From Mycobacterium sp. (GTDB taxonomy: Bacteria; Actinomycetota; Actinomycetes; Mycobacteriales; Mycobacteriaceae), in contig VERS01000172.1 in assembly GCA_018882545.1 (NCBI GenBank), positions 1 to 5,723 on the forward strand: DNA of 5,723 bases, read 5' to 3'. This document shows, in pieces, positions 1 through 5,193 of this stretch. The notes beneath the pieces are model-generated. The model had not been told where the DNA came from and did not search any database. It saw only the letters and a list, made by a program, of their open reading frames with translations. The position numbers and the translations under genes were made by a program. Positions within the stretch are counted from its first letter, which is position 1. Every line of letters starts with the position of its first letter.

Positions 1-59
1 CCCCGGTGCTGCGGGTAGCCCAGCGGGTGGTGTCCCAACGGTTTCTGACCGCAGTCTGA
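1..59 (+). CDS. possible 3' end of an upstream gene (partial)
   Basis: Reading from base 3, the frame gives PVLRVAQRVVSQRFLTAV and then a TGA at 57-59. It enters from outside the window, so only the C-terminus would be visible. The composition (Val/Arg/Gln-rich, helix-like) is compatible with real protein, and the stop lies just before the vapBC promoter region, which fits a gene boundary. Nothing in 18 residues identifies a family. An untranslated stretch is equally possible, so this is a weak call. Confidence 0.3.
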   Translation, partial: PVLRVAQRVVSQRFLTAV

Positions 60-64
60 AGACG

Positions 65-78
65 CGCATCATGATGCG
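65..78. promoter_or_regulatory. perfect 14-bp palindrome, probable VapB(C) operator
   Basis: CGCATCATGATGCG is a perfect inverted repeat. Its right arm, ATGATGCG (71-78), recurs as a direct repeat at 92-99, exactly 21 bp (about two helical turns) downstream and overlapping the -10 box. Type II antitoxins with a ribbon-helix-helix fold bind such palindromes and repeats in their own promoter together with the toxin. That the site represses this operon is inferred from its position. Confidence 0.6.
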
Positions 79-90
79 TGCCAATGATGT

Positions 91-96
91 TATGAT
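91..96 (+). promoter_or_regulatory. -10 box of vapBC, leaderless transcript predicted
   Basis: TATGAT is one base from the consensus TATAAT. Five bases separate it from the GTG start at 102, so transcription should begin at or next to the start codon. No Shine-Dalgarno sequence lies in between. Leaderless ATG/GTG mRNAs are common in mycobacteria. No good -35 is visible; that region is occupied by the palindrome at 65-78. Confidence 0.6.
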
Positions 97-101
97 GCGG
101 C

Positions 102-350
102 GTGCGTACCACGCTGAACATCTCCGACGACCTGCTGGCGGAGGCGAAAGTTCTCGCGGCCAAGACGCACCGTTCGGTCGGCGCCGTGGTCGACGATGCA
201 CTGCGGGTGCTCCTGCGCCGCGAGACGCCAGACGCGGCCAGCACGGGGTGGACCTTCCCCACCGGTGGTGCCGGCGGCCTGCAACCCGGAGTGAATCTGG
301 AGGACCGTCACGCCCTCGCGGACTTGCTGGGCGACAATGCTGTGCCCTGA
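102..350 (+). CDS. vapB: VapB-family ribbon-helix-helix antitoxin
   Basis: The 82-residue product is a type II antitoxin expected to neutralise the VapC ribonuclease encoded next to it and to repress the operon. Residues 1-40 (MRTTLNISDDLLAEAKVLAA, then a second helix ending LLRRE) match the N-terminal ribbon-helix-helix of VapB proteins: a short beta strand with alternating polar residues, then two helices. Residues 41-82 form a Gly/Pro-rich linker and an acidic tail (GVNLEDRHALADLLGD) of the kind that occupies the toxin groove. The GTG at 102 is the only usable start, because an in-frame TGA lies three codons upstream at 93-95. The 3' end overlaps vapC by 14 bp. The family call is firm; which numbered VapB paralogue it corresponds to is not. 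Confidence 0.9.
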   Translation: MRTTLNISDDLLAEAKVLAAKTHRSVGAVVDDALRVLLRRETPDAASTGWTFPTGGAGGLQPGVNLEDRHALADLLGDNAVP

Positions 351-771
351 CGTCAACGTTCTGCTGTACGCCTTCCGTCGGGACAGCACCGAGCACGTCC
401 GGTACGCCGAATGGCTGCACCACACGATGACCGGACATGAACCTGTCGGCGTCAGCGAACTGGTGCTGTCCGGGCTGATGCGACTGGCAACCAACCACCG
501 CGTATATCGCCAACCCAGCACCACTGAAGAGGTCTTGGATTTCTGCCGCGCGGTGCTCGCCGCACCCGCCGCGGTCTCGCTGCGACCCGGCCGCAAGCAC
601 TGGGAGATCTTCTCCGGGCTGTGTCGAGCCGTCGCGGCCACGGCCAACGATGTGCCGGACGCCTACCATGCGGCCCTGGCCATCGAAAACGGCGCTGTCT
701 GGATTACCAACGACCGCGGGTACGCCCGGTTTCCGGGCTTGGGTTGGCGCCGCCCGTTGAACGCCGTCTAG
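337..771 (+). CDS. vapC: VapC-family PIN-domain ribonuclease toxin (VapC43-like)
   Basis: This 144-residue protein has the length and layout of a VapC toxin, a metal-dependent endoribonuclease that cuts tRNA or rRNA and stops growth when its antitoxin is lost. The PIN acidic residues are present: Asp5 in PDVNVLLYAF, Glu41 in VGVSELVLSG, Asp108 in NDVPDAYHAALA and Asp126 in WITNDRGYARF. The C-terminal FPGLGWRRPL is typical of the mycobacterial VapC group that includes VapC43, judged from memory. The ATG at 337 lies inside vapB, so the two genes overlap by 14 bp. With no clear Shine-Dalgarno site, translation is probably coupled to vapB. All catalytic acids are intact, so the toxin should be functional. 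Its RNA target cannot be read from the sequence. Confidence 0.93.
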   Translation: MLCPDVNVLLYAFRRDSTEHVRYAEWLHHTMTGHEPVGVSELVLSGLMRLATNHRVYRQPSTTEEVLDFCRAVLAAPAAVSLRPGRKHWEIFSGLCRAVAATANDVPDAYHAALAIENGAVWITNDRGYARFPGLGWRRPLNAV

Positions 772-804
772 CCCGGCCGCCTAGACCCGGCGCACAACCC
801 TGAG

Positions 805-1506
805 TTAAACCCTCAGCGTCGACATCCCGCCGTCCAGGCCGAGTACCTGCCCGGTGATCCAACCGCTCTCCGGCGACAACAGGAACCGGGCCAATGCCGC
901 CGCGTCACTGGGAGTTCCGACCCGCTTGAGCGGATAGCGGGCCGACATGGCCTCTCGCTTTTCCGGCGTCCCGAGCATGCGGTCGACCAGCGGGGTGTCC
1001 ACCAGGGCGGGCGCTATGGCATTCACCCGGACCTTGGGCGCCCACTCGGCGGCCAGTGAGCGGACCAGGCCCTCAACCGCCCCTTTGGCGGCGGCCACCG
1101 AGGCGTGCATCGGCATACCCTGGCCGACCGCGACGGTGCTGAACAGAACCACGCTGGCGGGCTCTCCGTCGGCGCCTTTCAGCCGCGTCTGGCAGGCCTT
1201 GAGGAAGCGCACCGCGCCGAGCAGGTTGACCTCCCAGTCGCGGCGGAAGTCATCTTCGGTCAGCGCCCGGAAGCTTTTGAGATTGACCGTCCCCGGGCAG
1301 TACACCGCCCCCTGGATGGACTCCGGCGGCTCCGGCGGCGGCTCGGCCGAGGTGGCGTCCCAGTTGTGGTGGCGCACCGCGGCGGCGTCGGCGATGCCCT
1401 CGGCTGAGCGGGACCACACGTCGATGCGCTCGGCGGAGGGCGCAAGTCGCCGGACCAGCTCGCCGCCGATCCCCCGGCCACCGCCAGCGATTAAATAGGT
1501 TCCCAT
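805..1506 (-). CDS. SDR-family oxidoreductase lacking the catalytic Tyr
   Basis: This is a 233-residue short-chain dehydrogenase/reductase-like protein with a Rossmann fold. Residues 4-14 contain the glycine-rich nucleotide site (GGGRGIG at 8-14). YCPGT at 69-73 takes the place of the NNAG motif, Asn94 sits in WEVNLLGAV, Ser123 in VLFSTVAVG, and PALVDTPL (166-173) and LDGGMS (224-229) are the usual C-terminal SDR signatures. In the catalytic YxxxK the Lys is kept (Lys141), but the Tyr position holds Val137 in HASVAAAKGAV; the codon reads GTG, two changes from a Tyr codon. I recall related SDRs with the same HASxAxxKG pattern, so this may be a subfamily trait rather than damage. No substrate can be proposed. 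The gene converges on vapC with a gap of 33 bp and diverges from the lipoprotein gene. Confidence 0.9.
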   Translation of the reverse strand: MGTYLIAGGGRGIGGELVRRLAPSAERIDVWSRSAEGIADAAAVRHHNWDATSAEPPPEPPESIQGAVYCPGTVNLKSFRALTEDDFRRDWEVNLLGAVRFLKACQTRLKGADGEPASVVLFSTVAVGQGMPMHASVAAAKGAVEGLVRSLAAEWAPKVRVNAIAPALVDTPLVDRMLGTPEKREAMSARYPLKRVGTPSDAAALARFLLSPESGWITGQVLGLDGGMSTLRV

Positions 1507-1512
1507 CGCCCG

Positions 1513-1518
1513 ATGATA
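1513..1518 (-). promoter_or_regulatory. -10 box of the SDR gene, leaderless transcript predicted
   Basis: On the minus strand TATCAT (1518 to 1513) is followed by six bases and then the ATG at 1506. This puts the expected transcription start on the A of the start codon. The bases between (CGGGCG) are not a Shine-Dalgarno site, which supports leaderless translation. No convincing -35 hexamer is seen. Confidence 0.55.
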
Positions 1519-1610
1519 GGGCGCTACCGCTTGCCAGGCCGCCAGCAGGCGGGGTGGCGAGGCCCCGATGCGCGCCGGATTCGGGAAATAAGGCGGCCGA
1601 CGTCTGACGC

Positions 1611-1616
1611 TAGAGT
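1611..1616 (+). promoter_or_regulatory. possible -10 box for the lipoprotein gene
   Basis: TAGAGT fits the mycobacterial TANNNT pattern. It would start transcription near 1622-1624, giving a leader of about 20 nt that contains purine-rich stretches (AGCAGG, GGAG) just before the start codon. Unlike its neighbours, this gene would therefore have a short leader and a Shine-Dalgarno site. No -35 is clear. Confidence 0.35.
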
Positions 1617-1643
1617 GAAAGCTGTGGCAGCGAGCAGGCCGGA

Positions 1644-2204
1644 GTGAACGTGCTGCGCACAGTCGTGGCCGGGGTGGCCGCTGTTGCGGTGATCGGCACG
1701 CTGTCGGCGTGCTCCGATACCGCCGATCCCGATCAGCCGCAGTCCCAGTCGACGGAGTCCGGCGCCCCGGTGGCCAAAGAAGGCCGGCACGGGCCGACGT
1801 TCCCCGAGTGCGGCGGAATCAGCGACGAAACCATGGCCCAGCAGACCCGGATCACCGGTCTGGTCAGAACGGCGGTCAACCCCGTCGGCTGCCAATGGCT
1901 GGCCGCCGGCGGCATTCTCGGGCCGCACTTCTCGTTCAACTGGTTCCGCGGCAGCCCGATCGGGCGGGAGCGCAAGACCCAGGAGCTGTCCCGGACCAGC
2001 GTCGAGGACATCACCATCGAGGGCCGAAGCGGCTTCATTGCGGTCAACGACGACCCGTTGCTCGGTGAGAGTCTCTGCGAGATCGGGATCCAGTTCGACG
2101 ACGACTTCATCGAGTGGTCCGTGGCTTTCACCGAGAAGCCGTACCCGCCGGCCTGCGACGTCGCCAGGGAGCTGACCCGCCAGTCGATCGTGAACGCCAA
2201 ATGA
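1644..2204 (+). CDS. secreted lipoprotein of the DUF3558 type
   Basis: The 186-residue product has a classic lipoprotein signal: MNVLRT, a hydrophobic stretch at 7-19, and the lipobox LSAC with Cys23 as the lipidation site. It should be anchored on the outer face of the cytoplasmic membrane. A flexible Ser/Gln/Pro/Asp-rich linker follows (24-45). The body contains four further cysteines (56, 83, 145, 171), enough for two disulfides, and a DUF3558-like pattern: GCQW, FSFNWFRGSPIGRER, GRSGFIA, SLCEIGIQF and CDVARELTRQSI. It resembles the mycobacterial LprB/LprC group from memory; its molecular role is not known. GTG at 1644 is chosen, but GTG at 1650 with GGAG upstream is an equal alternative and leaves the signal peptide intact. 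It stands alone as a single-gene unit, divergent from the SDR gene. Confidence 0.85.
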   Translation: MNVLRTVVAGVAAVAVIGTLSACSDTADPDQPQSQSTESGAPVAKEGRHGPTFPECGGISDETMAQQTRITGLVRTAVNPVGCQWLAAGGILGPHFSFNWFRGSPIGRERKTQELSRTSVEDITIEGRSGFIAVNDDPLLGESLCEIGIQFDDDFIEWSVAFTEKPYPPACDVARELTRQSIVNAK

Positions 2205-2291
2205 CCGAACCTCTTGGACGACGAGACGACCGTCTGCGTTGATGACGACTCGGGGAGTTCCGCGAAAACCGCCTCTGAGCTGATCCCTCTC

Positions 2292-2315
2292 GGTGGTCCC
2301 GGCTGGGATCGAACC
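2292..2315 (-). repeat. 24-bp direct repeat, left copy: tRNA 3'-end core (att-like)
   Basis: The copy begins GGTGGTCCCGGCTGGGATCG and ends AACC at 2315. On the minus strand it is the T-loop (TTCGATC), T-stem 3' strand, acceptor strand CGGGACC and A73 of a tRNA. It is identical to 2874-2897. Beyond the core the tRNA likeness stops. The T-stem is no longer fully paired (GCCGG against CCAGC has a C/A mismatch) and CCA has become CCG. Only the core is shared, as expected for a recombination site on an integrating element rather than a working tRNA. Confidence 0.75.
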
Positions 2316-2872
2316 GGCGCTCCGTTTATTGCGCGCGCACGCGACGCATGCAACGCATTGACCTCGCTCAATGAACCGGGCCGATTTCTGAAACGGACAC
2401 GGACCGGACACGGGTTCTGGACCCCGAACGGGTTGAGCCCCCGGCAGCTCCATCTCTAGCCAGAAGCGCTGCCGAGGGGCCCATGGAGCTGATGCTCGCG
2501 GTTCCCGACGCCATCGCCTGGTGCTGGGCTAGGGGCGGTGTCTGGAAGGCCCGGATTCGCCCCGTGGTCATCGGGGAGCGCAACGTTTAATCATCTGCAA
2601 GCGCGACTACACAGAGAACGCGTCGACGGTAGGCGGCGGCGTCGGATCCGGATAATACGTCGCCCGAAAAGCGCGAAGCCCGAGCGCCGCGGCCGTCCGG
2701 CCGGGTCTCGGGCTCACTTCCTGAGGCTCACCGCCTCAGGCATCGGCCAGAATACCCGATTGGGATCTTGCGCGCCAGCAGTCGTTTGCGCTTGTCGGCG
2801 TTCACCATCTCGGATTCGAGTGCAAGGAAATCACATTGATCGCCAGCCAAACAGTGCGTGATAGATCAATCG
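2316..2872. other. gene-poor stretch between the tRNA-end repeats, probable eroded element DNA
   Basis: No reading frame here looks like a real protein. The longest plus-strand frame (about 107 codons from 2538) is Arg-rich low-complexity sequence typical of non-coding GC-rich DNA. Recognisable items are a 9-bp inverted repeat (CAGCTCCAT 2445-2453 / ATGGAGCTG 2483-2491, 29-nt spacer), a short GC alternation at 2331-2345, a strong hairpin at 2720-2740, and a Lys/Arg-rich minus-strand fragment ending at 2728. It is bounded by direct repeats on both sides. An eroded small integrated element is the simplest reading. Confidence 0.45.
2720..2740. terminator. 8-bp perfect hairpin, possible terminator or structured element
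   Basis: CCTGAGGC and GCCTCAGG pair perfectly around the 5-nt loop TCACC. No U-tract follows on either strand, so a classical intrinsic terminator is not supported, although actinobacterial terminators often lack one. No gene ends close by on the plus strand. A small minus-strand frame has its stop codon in the loop. Confidence 0.3.
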
Positions 2873-2922
2873 TGGTGGTCCCGGCTGGGATCGAACCAGC
2901 GACCTTCCGCGTGTGAAGCTGA
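2873..2922 (-). pseudogene. 3' half of a tRNA-Val(CAC)-like gene; right copy of the 24-bp repeat
   Basis: Read on the minus strand, the segment gives, in order: an anticodon-stem strand TCAGC with one mismatch to GCGGA, the anticodon loop TTCACAC (anticodon CAC at 2915-2913), GCGGA, variable loop AGGTC, T-arm GCTGG-TTCGATC-CCAGC (5 of 5 pairs), acceptor strand CGGGACC, A73 and an encoded CCA. The D-arm and the 5' acceptor strand (expected GGTCCCG) are absent to the right, so this cannot be a functional tRNA. Integration into tRNA genes leaves exactly such a 3' half at one end of the element. Bases 2874-2897 are the direct repeat shared with 2292-2315. The Val identity rests on the anticodon loop alone. 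Confidence 0.75.
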
Positions 2923-3096
2923 GGGGAAGTCAGGAGCAGGGCGATTGCGCTGGTCGTGTTGGACGAACTGGAGTGGCGTCGGCCCCTCGGAGCAGGCAGA
3001 ACGAGCGGCTCGGCGGATTTGAGGCGGATCAAAACCGCGGTCCCACCCCAGCCAACGCACATGGCGCTTTCGATTTTTTCGTTTTACACTTCCGGC
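2923..3096. promoter_or_regulatory. upstream region of the HTH-PIN operon with direct repeats and leaderless promoter
   Basis: TACACT at 3085-3090 is a TANNNT -10 box followed by exactly six bases and then the ATG at 3097, so the mRNA should be leaderless. No Shine-Dalgarno site is present. An AT-rich run (GATTTTTTCGTTTT, 3072-3085) precedes or overlaps it, unusual in this GC-rich DNA. Further upstream GGCGGAT occurs twice in direct orientation (3012-3018 and 3023-3029), 11 bp apart, a spacing that places both on one helix face. These could be operator half-sites for the HTH protein; that is inference. Confidence 0.5.
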
Positions 3097-3558
3097 ATGA
3101 GCATCCTGTCTGATCAGACCGTGTTGCCGCCCAGTGGCGGGACGCCGGATCTGCGTGAGCTGGCTACCGCCTTGGCGAGCGATGCCGAATTCTCGCTGGT
3201 CGACGGGTCTGGCCAGACCTTCCACCTGACCGCCGAGCTTCGCAACGTCGTAGTCCAGGCAGTCTCGGCGCTCAGCGAGGGCGAAGCGGTGACGCTAGAG
3301 CCGCTTCGCACGTTGCTGTCCACCCAGGAGGCAGCCAACCTGCTGGGCATATCTCGGCCGACGTTGGTCAAACTGTTGGAATCCGGCGAGATCGCGTTTA
3401 CCAAACCCGGTCGTCATCGTCGCGTTCAACTGCGAGACCTGCTCGACTACCAACGTCAGCTCCACGAGCGTCGGCGTGCCGAGCTCGCCGCGATGACCGC
3501 CGAGGCCGCCGATGACGACGCGTATCGGGCCATCAATGGCTTCACGGAGACTCGCTGA
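3097..3558 (+). CDS. excisionase/MerR-type HTH DNA-binding protein, probable antitoxin
   Basis: The 153-residue product has a central winged-HTH of the excisionase (HTH_17) type at about 73-118: LLSTQEAANLLGISRPTLVK, then LLESGEIAFTKPGRHRRV as recognition helix and wing, and LRDLLDY. The N-terminal 70 residues (FSLVDGSGQTFHLTAELRNVVVQAVSALSEGEAVTLEP region) form a separate part seen in actinobacterial HTH partners of PIN toxins. The C-terminus (119-153) is a charged helix, RQLHERRRAELAAM, with an acidic tail that could bind the toxin. ATG 3097 is preferred to the in-frame ATGs at 2956 and 3061: it sits six bases after a -10 box and the residues upstream look non-coding. It ends 3 bp before the PIN gene. 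A true excisionase for the nearby att-like site is the alternative, but coupling to a PIN gene favours an antitoxin. Confidence 0.82.
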   Translation: MSILSDQTVLPPSGGTPDLRELATALASDAEFSLVDGSGQTFHLTAELRNVVVQAVSALSEGEAVTLEPLRTLLSTQEAANLLGISRPTLVKLLESGEIAFTKPGRHRRVQLRDLLDYQRQLHERRRAELAAMTAEAADDDAYRAINGFTETR

Positions 3559-3561
3559 GAC

Positions 3562-4578
3562 GTGGCGAGAATCCGGGTCGTGCTGGATGCATGCGTGCTG
3601 CTGCCCTACCAACTCGCCGACCTCCTCCTTCGGCTCGCCGACGCGGAACTGTACGAGCCCCTGTGGTCTGATGCGATCCTCGACGAAGTCGAACGCAACC
3701 TGATCGCGAAGTTCAACGTCTCCCCCGAGAAAGCCGCGAAGCGTTTGGAGCGCATGCGCGCTGCGTTTCCGGACGCCACCATCACGGGCTATGAGCATCT
3801 CGTGGACGCCATGACGACCGACCCCAAGGACCGGCACGTGGCGGCAGCCGCAGTCGTCGGCGCTGCGGCACTCATCGTCACTGCCAACACCCGAGATTTT
3901 CCAGGTGACGCGTTGGCCCCGTACAACATTCACGCGGCACATCCAGACGAATTTCTCCAGGACCAACTGGATCTCGCCCCTGCCGTGACTCTCGAATCCC
4001 TCCGACGGCAGCGCGCCGAATACACCCGGCCCCAGTTCACGTTCACGGAGTTCTACATGACGATGGCGATGACAGTTCCGGGCTTCGCCGCCCAGGCCGC
4101 CGCCGCTGAGCAGGACTCTCTGCACTCGGAGGACGGCCTCGCGCCTCTTGAGATTGTCTCCAGTGAAGCAGCGCTCCAGGCGTTTTTCCCTGATCAAGCC
4201 CCTGACCCGTCCGAAGCGCTGGGAGCGGCGTTCCTATGGTGGTCCGCACTGATTGCCAAGTCGGAAATGACCGACGTCCTGCACGCACTGACGTGGCACG
4301 CACCAGCTTGGGGTGACTACGAATGGGCCGAGCAACTCCTGGCCGGCGCCGGGATGATGCAGTTCGCCGAGCGCAGCCCCACCGACGACAACATCGCCTA
4401 CGTGAAGTTCATGCCGCACGCCGACCACGCAATGCGGGCGCTTGGTGACATGCACGTGTCAAATGCTCGGATCTTGACGATGGTCCGGTGTCCAGACGGC
4501 TGTTGGCGAGCGTGGGGCCTAGGAATCGACCGCTTCCCAAGTGCTGCCGAGGTGCGTGGCGACACCGCCGGCGGATGA
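3562..4578 (+). CDS. PIN-domain ribonuclease-like toxin with an extra unrecognised C-terminal domain
   Basis: This 338-residue protein begins with a PIN domain of the PIN_3 kind: VVLDACVLLPYQLADLLLRL with Asp9, DEVERNL with Glu42 (Glu44 nearby), TDPKDRHVAAAA with Asp90, and VTANTRDFPGD with Asn109 and Asp112. These are the metal-binding acids of an RNase. Residues 145-180 (RRQRAEYTRPQFTFTEFYMT) match the helical tail that normally closes such proteins at about 180-190 residues. Here a further 145 residues follow, rich in aromatics (FLWWSALIAKSEMTDVLHAL, LTWHAPAWGDYEWAEQLLAG, then YVKFMPHADHAMRALGD and a terminal RAWGLGIDRFP). I do not recognise this domain; alternating strands and helices recall small alpha+beta folds such as NTF2-like, but that is a guess. 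The GTG at 3562 lies 3 bp after the HTH stop, so the pair is one operon, probably translationally coupled. The likely role is a type II toxin. Confidence 0.82.
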   Translation: MARIRVVLDACVLLPYQLADLLLRLADAELYEPLWSDAILDEVERNLIAKFNVSPEKAAKRLERMRAAFPDATITGYEHLVDAMTTDPKDRHVAAAAVVGAAALIVTANTRDFPGDALAPYNIHAAHPDEFLQDQLDLAPAVTLESLRRQRAEYTRPQFTFTEFYMTMAMTVPGFAAQAAAAEQDSLHSEDGLAPLEIVSSEAALQAFFPDQAPDPSEALGAAFLWWSALIAKSEMTDVLHALTWHAPAWGDYEWAEQLLAGAGMMQFAERSPTDDNIAYVKFMPHADHAMRALGDMHVSNARILTMVRCPDGCWRAWGLGIDRFPSAAEVRGDTAGG

Positions 4579-4584
4579 AAGCAA

Positions 4585-4606
4585 GGATCCGTGCACCGTC
4601 GGATTC
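4585..4606 (+). terminator. weak hairpin after the PIN gene
   Basis: GGATCCG (4585-4591) pairs with CGGATTC (4600-4606), with one G-U pair, around an 8-nt loop. It starts seven bases after the PIN stop codon and lies between two convergent genes, where a terminator is expected. There is no U-tract and the stem is short, so the call is tentative. Confidence 0.25.
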
Positions 4607-4644
4607 GAAGGCGCGCTCGACAACAAGGCGGCCAGGGGTCGACG

Positions 4645-5193
4645 TCAGTAACCCCGCGTTACGACAAATGGCAGTGACGTTGCCATCGGATTCCCCCCAG
4701 CCAGATGCGGCCTGGACGTTCGTATTGTTTCGATGGCCGCCCAGAGATCGGCAAGGTCGGCGATCCAGCGGGATGCCGCGATCGTGGACCGGATCAGCGG
4801 ATCCTCGACGACGCCGGCAGGCACCGAAGGCATGCCGCCCCAGTCGAGCATCGGGGGCAGTGCCGGCCATGTGAGCGGCGCACGAGGGTTGCCCTTGGGC
4901 GTCCGGCTAGCGTGGTGGATGTCATTGATGGCGCCAAGGTGTTGCTCGATGGCCACCAGAGTTGACTTGAGGTCGATCACCCCTCGGGCATGGGCGATCA
5001 GATCCGTGATGCGGTCGTTCGACTGGCCTCCGAACACGACGATGTTGCGGGCGGCCACGACCTTTTGTTGCACGTCAACGTCATCGGTTACCCACGCGCC
5101 ACACAGCCGTGCGGTCTGTGCGACGGGCTCGACGGCGACATGCCAGATCGCCATCATGTCGGCGTCCCCGTTCACCACGGCGATGGCACTCAT
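4645..5193 (-). CDS. hypothetical protein, unknown function
   Basis: The 182-residue product starts at the ATG at 5193 (MSAIAVVNGDADMMAIWHVA) and ends VVTRGY. The composition is protein-like, with alternating hydrophobic and acidic stretches (WVTDDVDVQQKVVAARNIVV, RGVIDLKSTLVAIEQHLGAI, RWIADLADLWAAIETI), suggesting a mainly alpha-helical soluble protein. There is no signal peptide, membrane segment or catalytic motif that I recognise. The frame stays open upstream to an ATG at 5325, but those 44 extra residues are low-complexity Thr/Arg sequence antisense to the helicase fragment, so 5193 is preferred. The start codon falls exactly where helicase homology begins on the other strand, as if this gene had been inserted into or recombined next to the helicase gene. 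It converges on the PIN gene across a gap of 66 bp. Confidence 0.6.
   Translation of the reverse strand: MSAIAVVNGDADMMAIWHVAVEPVAQTARLCGAWVTDDVDVQQKVVAARNIVVFGGQSNDRITDLIAHARGVIDLKSTLVAIEQHLGAINDIHHASRTPKGNPRAPLTWPALPPMLDWGGMPSVPAGVVEDPLIRSTIAASRWIADLADLWAAIETIRTSRPHLAGGNPMATSLPFVVTRGY

Noticed and set aside
800..816. CTGAG/CTCAG hairpin between vapC and the SDR gene
   Set aside because: Only five base pairs, overlapping the SDR stop codon, with no U-tract; too weak to call a terminator.
947..1498. Plus-strand frame antisense to the SDR gene
   Set aside because: The minus strand has clear SDR motifs from end to end; the antisense frame has none.
1524..2453. Long minus-strand frame antisense to the lipoprotein gene, containing AGSIPAGT
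   Set aside because: It is a shadow of a convincing plus-strand lipoprotein gene, and the GSIPAGT string is simply the translation of the tRNA T-arm/acceptor sequence.
2538..2861. Plus-strand frame of 107 codons in the gene-poor interval
   Set aside because: Arg/Pro/Ser-rich composition with no recognisable motif and no promoter or ribosome binding site; typical of open frames in GC-rich non-coding DNA.
2873..2950. A complete tRNA gene at the right repeat
   Set aside because: No D-arm and no GGTCCCG 5' acceptor strand on the minus strand; only the 3' half is present.
2802..3062. Minus-strand frame containing VAGSIPAGT
   Set aside because: Same translated tRNA 3' end; no protein-like composition outside it.
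2956..3096. N-terminal extension of the HTH protein to ATG 2956 or 3061
   Set aside because: The -10 box at 3085-3090 would lie inside the coding region, and the 47 extra residues look non-coding and run into the tRNA remnant region.
4733..5188. In-frame upstream extension of the helicase fragment
   Set aside because: Open but Ser/Arg/Thr/Cys-rich with no helicase motifs; it is antisense to the 182-residue minus-strand gene.
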